In this document: positions 7,840 to 15,237 of the stretch, in pieces
Layout: every line of letters begins with the position of its first letter
Position numbering within the stretch: position 1 is the first letter of the stretch
Program-made: the position numbers and the translations under genes
Assembly (NCBI RefSeq): GCF_018531375.1
Contig: NZ_JAHBOH010000002.1
Location: 310,001 to 374,000, forward strand
Direction: 5' to 3'
Origin: Cellulomonas fulva
Lineage (GTDB): Bacteria > Actinomycetota > Actinomycetes > Actinomycetales > Cellulomonadaceae
Length of the DNA: 64,000 bases
The notes under the pieces: model-generated
Databases searched by the model: none
The model's input: the letters and a program-made list of their open reading frames with translations, nothing else
What the model was told of the DNA's origin: nothing

Positions 7840-10430
7840 CGCGCGCCGGCCTCCTGCGGCACCTGCTCGTCGTGCGGGCTGCGGGCCGCCTCGGACCCGG
7901 CGGAGGGCGTGCTCGTCGGACCGTCCTCGACCGCGGGCTCGTCCTCGCCCTCGAGCGACGTGCGGATCCGCATGCCGTAGAAGGACCGGTGCACGAAGAA
8001 CGCGGATACGACGAAGAACGCGGCGGCGAGCGTCAGCACGAGCGTGTGCTGGCCGCGGTCGGTCAGGGACACCGCGAGGTCCACCGCGAGCATCCCGAAC
8101 AGCGTCGTGAACTTGATGACGGGGTTGAGCGCGACCGACGACGTGTCCTTGTAGGGGTCGCCGACCGTGTCACCGACGATCGTCGCGTCGTGCAGCGCGG
8201 TGCCCTTGGCGTGCAGGTCCGTCTCGACGATCTTCTTGGCGTTGTCCCACGCGCCGCCCGCGTCGGCCATGAAGATCGCCTGGTACAGCCCGAAGATCGC
8301 GATGGACACCAGGTAGCCGATGAAGAAGAACGGCTCGACGAACGCGAACGCGAGGGTCGCGAAGAAGACGCCCAGGAACATCGTGAGCATGCCCTGCTGC
8401 GCGTACTGCGTGCAGATCTCCACGACGCGCCGGGAGTCGGCCTCGCTGGCCTTCGCGGCACCGTCGAGCTTGATGGTGGTGCGGATGAACTCCACCGCAC
8501 GGTGCGCCCCGGTGGTGACCGCCTGGATGGAGGCGCCGGTGAACCAGTAGATGACCGCGCCGCCCGTGATCAGGCCGAGCAGGAACGGCGGGTGCAGCAG
8601 CGACAGGTTCTCCAGCCCCGTGGTCAGCCCTTCGGTCAGGCCCATGATGATCGAGAAGATCATCGTGGTGGCGCCCACCACCGCGGTGCCGATCAGCACC
8701 GGCTTGGCCGTCGCCTTGAAGGTGTTCCCCGCGCCGTCGTTCTCCTCGAGCATGAGCTTGCCGCGCTCCCACTGCGGCCGGAAGCCGTGGTCGCGCTCGA
8801 GCTCGTCGTCGATGCCCTCGAGGTCCTCGATCACGGACAGCTCGAAGACGCTCTGCGCGTTGTCGGTCACGGGGCCGTAGGAGTCGACCGCGATGGTCAC
8901 CGGACCCATCCCGAGGAAGCCGAACGCGACCAGCCCGAACGCGAACACCGCGGGCGCCATCATGAGGTCGGCGAGGCCGTCGAGGCTCAGCAGGTAGGCG
9001 CCGCCCATGAGGCCGACGATCGCGACGCCGAGCCAGTACGCGGAGAAGTTGCCCGCGACCAGCCCGGACAGGATGTTGAGCGACGGGCCGCCCTGGCGCG
9101 AGCTCTTGACCACCTCCCGCACGTGCCGCGACGACGTGGAGGTGAACGCCTTGACGAGCTCGGGGATGAGCGCGCCCGCGATGGTCCCGCAGGACACGAT
9201 GGTCGCGAGCCGCCACCACTGGTCGGCCGCCGCGGAGTCCGCGAGCACGAACCACGTGGTGACGAACGTCGCGACGATGCACGTGGCGGACGTGAGCCAG
9301 ACCAGGCTCGACAGCGGCTTCTCGAAGTCCATCCGCTCCGCGTCGCGGTAGCGCCGGCTCGCCACCAGGTCGTTGAGGCGGTAGCTCGCCGCGGACGCGA
9401 CGATCATCACGGCGCGCACGACGAAGATCCACACCAGCAGGCCGGCCTGCACGGCCGGGTCCGGGACGCCGAGCAGCACGAAGGTCACGAGCGCGACGCC
9501 CGTGACGCCGTACGTCTCGAAGCCGTCCGCCGACGGGCCGACCGAGTCGCCCGCGTTGTCGCCCGTGCAGTCGGCGATCACGCCGGGGTTGCGGGCGTCG
9601 TCCTCCTTGATCTTGAAGACGATCTTCATCAGGTCGGAGCCGATGTCCGCGATCTTGGTGAAGATGCCGCCCGCGATGCGCAGGGCGCTCGCGCCGAGCG
9701 ACTCACCGATCGCGAACCCGATGAAGCACGCGCCGGCGACGTCCCGCGGCAGGAACAGCAGGATCACCAGCATCATCATCAGCTCGAGGCTGATCAGCAC
9801 CATGCCGATCGACATGCCCGCCTGCAGCGGGACCCGGTGCAGCGGCAGCGCCCGGCCGCGCAGGCTCGCGAACGCCACCCGGCTGTTGGCGAGGGTGTTG
9901 ACGCGGATCCCGAACCACGCGACCGAGTACGAGCCCGCCATGCCGACGAGGCTGAACGCGATGACGATGCCGACCCGACCCCACGCGAACCCGACGAGCA
10001 CCTTGTAGTACACGACGATGACGGCGGCGATGAACCCCCACAGCACCAGCAAGAACCGGCCCTGCTGCGCGAGGTACGCACGGCACGTGGAGTAGATCAG
10101 CTCCGAGACCTCGCGCATCGACGCGTGCACCTCGAGCCGGCGCAGCTGCAGGTACGTCGCCAGGCCCATGGCCAGGCCCATCACGCACACGACGAGGCCG
10201 AGGCCCAGCAGCACGCGGCCGGACAGCCCACCGAGGACGCTCACCTGGCTCAGGTCCGGCAGGGCGAGGCTCGCCTCGCCGCGGTGCGCGCCCTCGGTGC
10301 CCGAGGCGGCCTGACCGCACGCCGCGAGCAGGGTCAGCGGCGCGGCGGCGAGCAGGGCGCGCAGCGCCCGGGGTCGTCGGCGGCGGCCGTGCGGCGGGCG
10401 GTTCTCACTGGTGCGGGCGACAGCGTCCAC
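7836..10430 (-). CDS. hppA: Membrane-embedded ion-translocating pyrophosphatase HppA
   Basis: Couples pyrophosphate hydrolysis to proton (or Na+) export across the membrane. 864 residues with about 16 membrane segments. Signature NPGVIADCTGDNAGDSVGP holds the PPi/Mg ligands. GNTFKATAKP has Lys where K+-dependent enzymes have Ala, which in this family predicts a K+-independent pump (A/K rule). The N-terminus is unusual: an arginine-rich stretch, a hydrophobic segment and LAACGQ, which resembles a lipoprotein signal with lipobox. GTG at 10428-10430 is preceded by GAGGGG about 5 nt upstream. The downstream glycosyltransferase is coupled by a 4-nt overlap. Confidence 0.95.
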   Translation of the reverse strand: MDAVARTSENRPPHGRRRRPRALRALLAAAPLTLLAACGQAASGTEGAHRGEASLALPDLSQVSVLGGLSGRVLLGLGLVVCVMGLAMGLATYLQLRRLEVHASMREVSELIYSTCRAYLAQQGRFLLVLWGFIAAVIVVYYKVLVGFAWGRVGIVIAFSLVGMAGSYSVAWFGIRVNTLANSRVAFASLRGRALPLHRVPLQAGMSIGMVLISLELMMMLVILLFLPRDVAGACFIGFAIGESLGASALRIAGGIFTKIADIGSDLMKIVFKIKEDDARNPGVIADCTGDNAGDSVGPSADGFETYGVTGVALVTFVLLGVPDPAVQAGLLVWIFVVRAVMIVASAASYRLNDLVASRRYRDAERMDFEKPLSSLVWLTSATCIVATFVTTWFVLADSAAADQWWRLATIVSCGTIAGALIPELVKAFTSTSSRHVREVVKSSRQGGPSLNILSGLVAGNFSAYWLGVAIVGLMGGAYLLSLDGLADLMMAPAVFAFGLVAFGFLGMGPVTIAVDSYGPVTDNAQSVFELSVIEDLEGIDDELERDHGFRPQWERGKLMLEENDGAGNTFKATAKPVLIGTAVVGATTMIFSIIMGLTEGLTTGLENLSLLHPPFLLGLITGGAVIYWFTGASIQAVTTGAHRAVEFIRTTIKLDGAAKASEADSRRVVEICTQYAQQGMLTMFLGVFFATLAFAFVEPFFFIGYLVSIAIFGLYQAIFMADAGGAWDNAKKIVETDLHAKGTALHDATIVGDTVGDPYKDTSSVALNPVIKFTTLFGMLAVDLAVSLTDRGQHTLVLTLAAAFFVVSAFFVHRSFYGMRIRTSLEGEDEPAVEDGPTSTPSAGSEAARSPHDEQVPQEAGAR

Positions 10431-10466
10431 GACATCCCCTCGGGCGGCGAAGTGTTCTCGCGACCG

Positions 10467-10472
10467 AACGTA
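10467..10472 (-). promoter_or_regulatory. Possible -10 element (TACGTT) of hppA
   Basis: On the minus strand TACGTT fits TANNNT and would give a leader of roughly 30 nt containing the hppA ribosome site. No convincing -35 is seen. Confidence 0.35.
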
Positions 10473-10523
10473 GGAGTGCCGGGTGCCCCGCAGGTGAGAC
10501 CAAGGTCACGCCCCCCGGGCGCA

Positions 10524-10559
10524 GCACAGGCCGCAACCCGAGCGGGCTGCGGCCTGTGC
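10524..10559 (-). terminator. Strong 12-bp hairpin after the small membrane gene
   Basis: Perfect 12-bp stem GCACAGGCCGCA/TGCGGCCTGTGC with a 12-nt loop that can itself pair (CCC/GGG). It lies about 60 nt after the stop of the minus-strand small gene and upstream of hppA, so it should insulate hppA from upstream transcription. Confidence 0.75.
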
Positions 10560-10620
10560 GGTGGTGCCGGCGCCGTGCGGCGTCCGCGCCGGTGTCGGTG
10601 CCGGTGTCGTGCCGGTGTCG

Positions 10621-10851
10621 TCAGCGGTCCTCGAGGGCCGGGACGATCGTCATCGGGATCGCGAACGCGAGCGCGATCGACGCGATGCCACCGAAGAACA
10701 CCCACGGCTTGGCGGCGTCGACCACCTCGAACGCGACCGCGAACAGCGCGAGGCCGAGGAGGAACAGCAGGAACGCGAAGAAGACGGTGACCGCGCGCTC
10801 CGGGGACCCGGAGCGGTCGTCGTCGCGGCGCTGGAGGACGGGTTCGCTCAT
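10621..10851 (-). CDS. Small two-helix membrane protein, unknown function
   Basis: 76 residues. A polar, charged N-terminus (MSEPVLQRRDDDRSGSPER) precedes two hydrophobic segments (AVTVFFAFLLFLLGLALFAV and WVFFGGIASIALAFAIPMTI) joined by a short loop, so it is an integral membrane protein with both ends probably on the same side. I recognise no family. The ATG is fixed by a TAGGCT -10 box 7 nt upstream, which implies a leaderless message. It is a single-gene unit closed by a strong hairpin. Confidence 0.7.
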   Translation of the reverse strand: MSEPVLQRRDDDRSGSPERAVTVFFAFLLFLLGLALFAVAFEVVDAAKPWVFFGGIASIALAFAIPMTIVPALEDR

Positions 10852-10858
10852 GACGCGC

Positions 10859-10864
10859 AGCCTA
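10859..10864 (-). promoter_or_regulatory. -10 hexamer TAGGCT, leaderless start
   Basis: On the minus strand TAGGCT is followed by 7 nt and then the ATG of the small membrane gene. Confidence 0.6.
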
Positions 10865-10891
10865 CCGCCGGACCCGCGTCCGACGCGGCCG

Positions 10892-11245
10892 TCACGCGGG
10901 GTTCGGCGCCTCGTCCTCGAACGGCCACGCGGCGCGCACCTCGATGCGCCCGAACCGGGCCATCGGGTGCCGGCCGGCGACCGCGACCGCCTCCTCGAGC
11001 GACGCGCACTCGAGCAGGTCGAACCCGGCGATGTGCTCACCGACCTCGGCGAACGGGCCGTCGGTCACGGACAGGTCGCCGCCGCGCAGGCGGACGGTGC
11101 GCGCCTCGGCCGCGGGGCGCAGGCGGTTGCCGATGACGTGCACGCCGCGCTGCTCGACGTCCCGCACCCACTCGCCGATGTTGTCGTCCTCGGCACGGTA
11201 CGGCTCGGCCTCGGGGTCGGTGCAGACGAGCATGAGGAACTGCAT
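10892..11245 (-). CDS. YCII/DGPF-domain protein
   Basis: 117 residues, soluble, single domain of the YCII-related (DGPF) family, named for the motif visible here as VTDGPFAEVGEHIAGF in the middle of the protein. It begins MQFLMLVCTDPEAEPY as is typical for the family and ends IEVRAAWPFED. Family members are small ferredoxin-fold proteins, often encoded near ECF sigma factors, with no settled biochemical role. The ATG has AGGGAG about 5 nt upstream. No sigma factor is adjacent here. Confidence 0.85.
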   Translation of the reverse strand: MQFLMLVCTDPEAEPYRAEDDNIGEWVRDVEQRGVHVIGNRLRPAAEARTVRLRGGDLSVTDGPFAEVGEHIAGFDLLECASLEEAVAVAGRHPMARFGRIEVRAAWPFEDEAPNPA

Positions 11246-11635
11246 GGTGGCTCCCTGGGTCGTGGGGGCCCGGGTTCCCGGGCCGTTCGTGGTGGTGACG
11301 CGCGAGCGATCACGATCTCGACACCTCATCCTGGCGGGTTCGTCGCGCTCGGCGCCGGGGAACGCGGCCACCCGTGCTCCGGCGCGCCGGACGGCCGGGG
11401 GAGTGGCCCGCGGCGAGGCGTCGTGGAGGGCCGCGAGGTTAAGCGATTCGACGGGTGTGCGGACCGCCTGACGTGCGGGACGGTACGACGAGACCACGCG
11501 CGCTCGCGCCCGCGCCGGAGGCGGTTCGACGATCCGCGAACGACGGGCGCAGCGGACGCGGGCTGCACGCTGCACACGCCAGGTGGCCGTACGCGGACGT
11601 CCGCGACGTCGCGGACCCGACGGGGGAGGACGAGC
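11246..11635. other. 390-bp gene-free region upstream of the esterase gene
   Basis: Contains a GC-rich inverted repeat (GGCCCGGG, 2-nt gap, CCCGGGCC at 11267-11284) close to the DGPF gene start. A less GC-biased patch lies around 11438-11460. I find no clear -10/-35 pair for the esterase gene and no TGGGAGCGCTCCCA-type cellulase-regulator operator. Confidence 0.5.
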
Positions 11636-12853
11636 ATGACGACGACCAGGACGACCGTCAGCGGACCGGCTGCGGACGGGCGGTCCCACCCGCGACGCTG
11701 GGCGGCGCTGCTCGCCGGCCTCGCGGTCGCGGCGCTGGCCGCGGTGATGGGGCTCGTCGCGACCTCGCCCGCCGGCGCGGCCGCCTCGCCCGTGCGGATC
11801 ATGGCGCTGGGCGACTCGATCACCGGCTCGCCGGGCTGCTGGCGCGCGCTGCTCTGGCAGCGGCTCCAGACCGCGGGGCTCACCGGCACGGACTTCGTGG
11901 GGACGCTCCCGGGCCAGGGCTGCGGGTTCGCGTACGACGGCGAGAACGAGGGCCACGGCGGCTACCTGGTGACCGACGTCGCGGCGCGGGGCCAGCTCGT
12001 CGGGTGGTTGGGCGCGACCCACCCGGACGTGGTGCTCATGCACTTCGGCACCAACGACGTGTGGTCGAACCGCTCGACGACCGAGATCCTCGCCGCGTAC
12101 ACCACGCTCGTGCAGCAGATGCGCGCCGACAACCCGGACATGGTGGTGCTCGTCGCGCAGATCATCCCGGTCGCGCCCGCGTCGTGCGCCGAGTGCCCGG
12201 CCCGCACGGTCGCGCTCAACCAGGCGATCCCCGCCTGGGCCGCCGGGCTGAGCACCGCGCGGTCGCCGGTCCGGGTGGTGGACCAGTGGACCGGCTGGGT
12301 GCCGGCGACCGACACCGGTGACGGCGTGCACCCGAACGACGCCGGCATCGTGAAGATGGCCGACCGGTGGTACGCGCCGCTCGCCGCGGTCCTCACCGGG
12401 ACGCAGCCGACGACGAGCCCGACGCCGACCCCCACACCCACCTCGACCCCCACGCCCACACCCACGCCGACGCCCACGCCCACGCCCACGCCCACGCCCA
12501 CGGTGACGCCCACGGTGACGCCCTCGCCGACCGCGAGCCCGACGTTCACCATGCCCCCGTACCTCGGCTGCACGGCGCAGTGGGTCGTCGCGAGCCGGTG
12601 GCCCGGTGGCTTCGTGGTCACCGTGCGGGTCACGGCCGGCGCCCGGCCGATCTCGTCGTGGACGGTCACCGCCACCCTGCCCGGCGGTCAGGTCGCGAAC
12701 GCGTGGAGCTCGCAGGTGACCACGGCGGGCGGCACCACGACGTTCACGCCCGCGCCGTGGAACGGCAGCCTCCCGGCCGGTGGGACCACGGAGCTCGGGT
12801 TCCAGGGCACGGGCGACCCGACGGCGACCTCGGTCACCTGCCGCGCAGCCTGA
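11636..12853 (+). CDS. Secreted SGNH/GDSL esterase (CE3-like) with Pro-Thr linker and CBM2-type domain
   Basis: Likely acetyl-xylan or related carbohydrate esterase acting outside the cell on plant polysaccharide. 405 residues. A signal peptide (basic start, hydrophobic 22-42, cleavage near AGAAA) precedes the SGNH domain: Ser in MALGDSITG, the Gly block, Asn in FGTNDVW and His in DGVHPNDAG. The order and spacing resemble CE3 esterases. A linker of about 40 residues of repeated Pro-Thr follows. The C-terminal 100 residues start with a Cys (YLGCTAQW) and end with a Cys (SVTCRAA) and contain W residues spaced as in family 2 cellulose-binding modules. GGGAGG stands upstream of the ATG. Confidence 0.87.
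   Translation: MTTTRTTVSGPAADGRSHPRRWAALLAGLAVAALAAVMGLVATSPAGAAASPVRIMALGDSITGSPGCWRALLWQRLQTAGLTGTDFVGTLPGQGCGFAYDGENEGHGGYLVTDVAARGQLVGWLGATHPDVVLMHFGTNDVWSNRSTTEILAAYTTLVQQMRADNPDMVVLVAQIIPVAPASCAECPARTVALNQAIPAWAAGLSTARSPVRVVDQWTGWVPATDTGDGVHPNDAGIVKMADRWYAPLAAVLTGTQPTTSPTPTPTPTSTPTPTPTPTPTPTPTPTPTVTPTVTPSPTASPTFTMPPYLGCTAQWVVASRWPGGFVVTVRVTAGARPISSWTVTATLPGGQVANAWSSQVTTAGGTTTFTPAPWNGSLPAGGTTELGFQGTGDPTATSVTCRAA
12418..12540 (+). repeat. Low-complexity Pro-Thr coding repeat
   Basis: Repeated 6-nt units of the form cccacg/ccgacc encode the Pro-Thr linker joining esterase and carbohydrate-binding domains. Confidence 0.95.
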
Positions 12854-12882
12854 GCCCCGGGTCCACGCGCCCGGACCGGCCC

Positions 12883-12909
12883 GCCCTGCCGCCCTCCGCA
12901 CGGCAGGGC
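12883..12909 (+). terminator. 9-bp hairpin after the esterase gene
   Basis: Perfect stem GCCCTGCCG/CGGCAGGGC with a 9-nt loop, about 30 nt after the esterase stop and just before the next gene. Confidence 0.7.
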
Positions 12910-12914
12910 AGGCT
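12909..12914 (+). promoter_or_regulatory. -10-like CAGGCT, possible leaderless start
   Basis: CAGGCT (one change from the TAGGCT form seen elsewhere) is followed by 7 nt and the ATG of the DUF72 gene; its first base overlaps the last base of the terminator stem. Confidence 0.35.
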
Positions 12915-12921
12915 GGTCCGC

Positions 12922-13779
12922 ATGGACGTGCGCGTGGGGATCTCGGGCTGGCGGTACGCCCCGTGGCGGGGTGAGTTCTACCCGCGCGGGCTGCCGCAGC
13001 GCGCCGAGCTGGAGTTCGCGGCGCAGCGCATGACGAGCATCGAGATCAACGGCTCGTTCTACGCGCTGCAGCGGCCGGAGAGCTACCGGTCGTGGGCGGA
13101 GCACGTGCCGGCGGACTTCGTCTTCTCGGTCAAGGGACCGCGCTTCGTCACGCACCTCAAGAAGCTCGCGGACGTGCGCACCCCGGTCGCGAACTTCCTG
13201 GCCAGCGGAGTGCTGGCGCTCGGCGACAAGCTGGGGCCGGTGCTGTGGCAGCTCCCGCCGAACCTCGGGTACGACGAGGCGCGGCTCGCCTCGTTCTTCG
13301 CGCTGCTGCCGCGCAGCACCGCGGCGGCGGCGGCGCTCGCGGCGGAGCACGACGAGCGCCTCGACGGCCGCGCGTGGACCACCACCGACGCCGACCGGCC
13401 GCTGCGCCACGTGCTCGAGGTGCGGCACGCGTCCTTCGAGCAGCCGGCGTTCGTGGCGCTGGCCCGGGAGCACGACGTCGGCGTCGTGGTGGCGGACACC
13501 GCGGGCCGCTGGCCGCGAATCGAGGACGTGACGTCCGACGTCGTCTACGTGCGCCTGCACGGCGACACCGAGCTGTACACGAGCGGGTACGACGACGCCG
13601 CGCTCGACCGCTGGGCCGCGCGCGTGCGGGCGTGGGCCGCGGGCGGCGAGCCCGACGACGCGCGCCGGCTCGGCCCGCCGGCCGTGGCCACGCCCCGGGA
13701 CGTCTTCGTCTACTTCGACAACGACGTCAAGGTGCGGGCGCCCGTCGACGCGCAGGGACTCATCGCACGGCTGCGGTGA
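12922..13779 (+). CDS. DUF72 family protein (YecE-like)
   Basis: 285 residues, soluble, TIM-barrel-type family of unknown biochemical role. Diagnostic features are the opening VRVGISGWRYAPWRGEFYP, the strand IEINGSFYALQRPESYRSW, FVFSVKGPRFVTH, the Q-P motif LWQLPPNL, the EVRHASF segment and the C-terminal YVRLHGD followed by VFVYFDND. Length is normal for the family. Start chosen as the ATG directly before the conserved VRVGISGW; no Shine-Dalgarno is seen. Confidence 0.88.
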   Translation: MDVRVGISGWRYAPWRGEFYPRGLPQRAELEFAAQRMTSIEINGSFYALQRPESYRSWAEHVPADFVFSVKGPRFVTHLKKLADVRTPVANFLASGVLALGDKLGPVLWQLPPNLGYDEARLASFFALLPRSTAAAAALAAEHDERLDGRAWTTTDADRPLRHVLEVRHASFEQPAFVALAREHDVGVVVADTAGRWPRIEDVTSDVVYVRLHGDTELYTSGYDDAALDRWAARVRAWAAGGEPDDARRLGPPAVATPRDVFVYFDNDVKVRAPVDAQGLIARLR

Positions 13780-13783
13780 GGTT

Positions 13784-13839
13784 CGCCGGTCGCCGGTCGC
13801 CGGTCGTCGCGCGCCGGTCGCCGGTCGCCGGTCGCCGGG
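13784..13839. repeat. 7-bp tandem repeat, eight units
   Basis: Eight head-to-tail units of CGCCGGT (six exact, one CGTCGCG, one CGCCGGG) begin 5 nt after the DUF72 stop and end just before the stop of the convergent S4 gene. Confidence 0.92.
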
Positions 13840-13845
13840 CGTGCG

Positions 13846-14220
13846 TCAGGCGCGGCCGCGCAGGCGGTCGATCTCGCGGCGCTCGCGCTTGGTCGGCCGG
13901 CCCGCGCCACGGTCGCGGACGGCCGCCACGGCGACCTGCTCACGTGGCGGCACCGCGGGGGAGCGGTCGAGGTAGCAGGTCACGGCCACCGCGGCGCCGA
14001 CGCGCTTGACGATCGTGCGCTGCACGATCACGACCCGCTCGCGCTCGCCGCCGCGCACGTGCACCTCGTCGCCCGGCACGACGATCGTCGCGGGCTTGGC
14101 GCGCTCGCCGTTGATCCGCACGTGCCCCGCGCGGCACGCGGCGCCCGCTGCCGACCTCGTCGGGAACAGGCGCACCGCCCAGCACCACGCGTCCACGCGC
14201 GCCCGTACCGCCTCCGCCAC
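13846..14220 (-). CDS. S4-domain RNA-binding protein (Hsp15-like)
   Basis: 124 residues. The S4 domain fills residues about 7-65: RVDAWCWAVRLFPTRSAA and CRAGHVRINGERAKPATIVVPGDEV are typical of the heat-shock protein 15 group, which binds stalled 50S subunits carrying nascent-chain tRNA in E. coli. The C-terminus is basic (GRPTKRERREIDRLRGRA), also as in Hsp15. I prefer the GTG at 14218-14220 because a CAGGGT hexamer stands 6 nt upstream; an upstream start six codons earlier would add non-conserved residues. Confidence 0.82.
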   Translation of the reverse strand: MAEAVRARVDAWCWAVRLFPTRSAAGAACRAGHVRINGERAKPATIVVPGDEVHVRGGERERVVIVQRTIVKRVGAAVAVTCYLDRSPAVPPREQVAVAAVRDRGAGRPTKRERREIDRLRGRA

Positions 14221-14382
14221 GCACCCACCCTGACACACCCGGCGGCACGCACCCGGCCGCGCGCACCCGGCGGCACGGCCGTGCGCCTCGTCGCGGCGAC
14301 CGGCTGCGCGCCCGGCGCCCGGGTGCGACGATCGGTGCGGCCGCCGTGGGGGTGGCCGTGGGACGACGAGGGGCGGGGCAGC

Positions 14383-14838
14383 ATGGACGTCGAGCGGGTG
14401 GAGCTCCCGGCAGTGACGCTGGTCGCGGTGCGCCGGACCGTGCGCATGGACCAGCTCGCCGGGTTCTACGACCAGGCGTACGGGCAGGTCGCGCAGGCGC
14501 TCGCGGCGTCAGGCGTGGCGCCCGCGGGACCGGCGGTCGGCTGGTACGCCGGCATGCCGACCGACTCGGTCGACGTCGCCGCGGGCTTCGCCGTCCCGGA
14601 GGGCTCGGGGCCGTTCGAGGGCGTCGACACCGTCGAGCTCCCCGCGTCCGCCGCGGTCGTGGGGACCTACACCGGCCCGTACGACGGGCTCCCCGACGCG
14701 TGGAGCGAGGTCGTCGCGTGGGCCGGCGAGCACGACGCCGCCGGCCGCGGCGACTTCTGGGAGGAGTACGTGACCGACCCGTCTCCGGACGGCGACCCGG
14801 CCGCGAACGTGACGAGGCTGGTCCTGCCGCTGCGCTGA
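14383..14838 (+). CDS. GyrI-like / AraC effector-binding domain protein
   Basis: 151 residues, soluble, without a DNA-binding domain. The pattern of ligand-binding SHS2 (GyrI-like) domains is visible: VELPAVTLVAVRRTVRM at the start, then GPAVGWYAGMP, then VDVAAGFAVPEG, a short VELPASAAVVGTYTGPYDGLPDAWSEVVAWA and the C-terminal DFWEEYVTDPSPDGDPA. Such stand-alone domains bind small molecules; the ligand here cannot be inferred. Purine-rich sequence (GAGGGGCGGGG) precedes the ATG. Confidence 0.78.
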   Translation: MDVERVELPAVTLVAVRRTVRMDQLAGFYDQAYGQVAQALAASGVAPAGPAVGWYAGMPTDSVDVAAGFAVPEGSGPFEGVDTVELPASAAVVGTYTGPYDGLPDAWSEVVAWAGEHDAAGRGDFWEEYVTDPSPDGDPAANVTRLVLPLR

Positions 14839-14850
14839 CAGTCGGTCTGC

Positions 14851-14878
14851 AGGAAGCAGACGGCAGGAAGCAGACGGC
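14851..14878. repeat. 14-bp direct tandem repeat, two copies
   Basis: aggaagcagacggc twice in a row, 12 nt after the GyrI-like stop. With the preceding gtctgc it can also fold a 6-bp hairpin (14845-14861), a weak terminator candidate. Confidence 0.85.
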
Positions 14879-14901
14879 AGTCGGCAGCAGCGAGGAGACG
14901 G

Positions 14902-15237
14902 TCAGGCCGCGCGGCGAGTGATCCGCACGGTCCACGCGTCGGGGCCGTCGACCAGGACCTCGGTGTCGATCGGCGCGCGCTCGGCGAGCTGCGCGAGCAG
15001 CGGGCGAGGCAGGTGCGGCGCGACGAGCACCAGGGACTCGCCGGGCGCGATCGCCTCGAACGCGCCGAAGACCGTCGCGTGCCGGATCGCGTGCGGGATC
15101 GTCCGGACGTCGAGGACCGGGTCGCCCTCGTCGTGGCCGCCGCACCCGCAGGTGTGGCCGCCCTCGGGCGCGCTCGCGAGGGGCGCGCTCTCGAGAGGTG
15201 GGCGGGACGTCTGGATGTCGACGTGCTGGCTGGTCAT
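14902..15237 (-). CDS. DUF2249 domain protein with Cys/His motif
   Basis: 111 residues. The C-terminal 75 residues are a DUF2249 (SirA/TusA-like) fold: VLDVRTIPHAIRHATVFGAFEAI and the later ESLVLVAPHLPRPLLAQL. The N-terminal arm carries HTCGCGGH, a potential metal site. DUF2249 proteins recur beside nitrite and NO reductase genes and their regulators; their biochemical role is unsettled. The ATG overlaps the regulator stop by 4 nt (ATGA), so it is co-translated with the regulator. Confidence 0.82.
   Translation of the reverse strand: MTSQHVDIQTSRPPLESAPLASAPEGGHTCGCGGHDEGDPVLDVRTIPHAIRHATVFGAFEAIAPGESLVLVAPHLPRPLLAQLAERAPIDTEVLVDGPDAWTVRITRRAA

Noticed and set aside
7872-10790. A 972-codon plus-strand frame opposite hppA
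   Set aside because: Composition (Asp, Glu, His, Arg, Gln-rich with no hydrophobic core) is that of an antisense shadow; hppA on the other strand has full family signatures.
12418-12540. Possible non-coding minisatellite
   Set aside because: It is in frame inside the esterase gene and encodes a standard Pro-Thr linker.
13784-13839. Possible CRISPR array (7-bp repeats)
   Set aside because: Units are 7 bp and contiguous with no unique spacers; it is a simple tandem repeat. No cas genes in the window.
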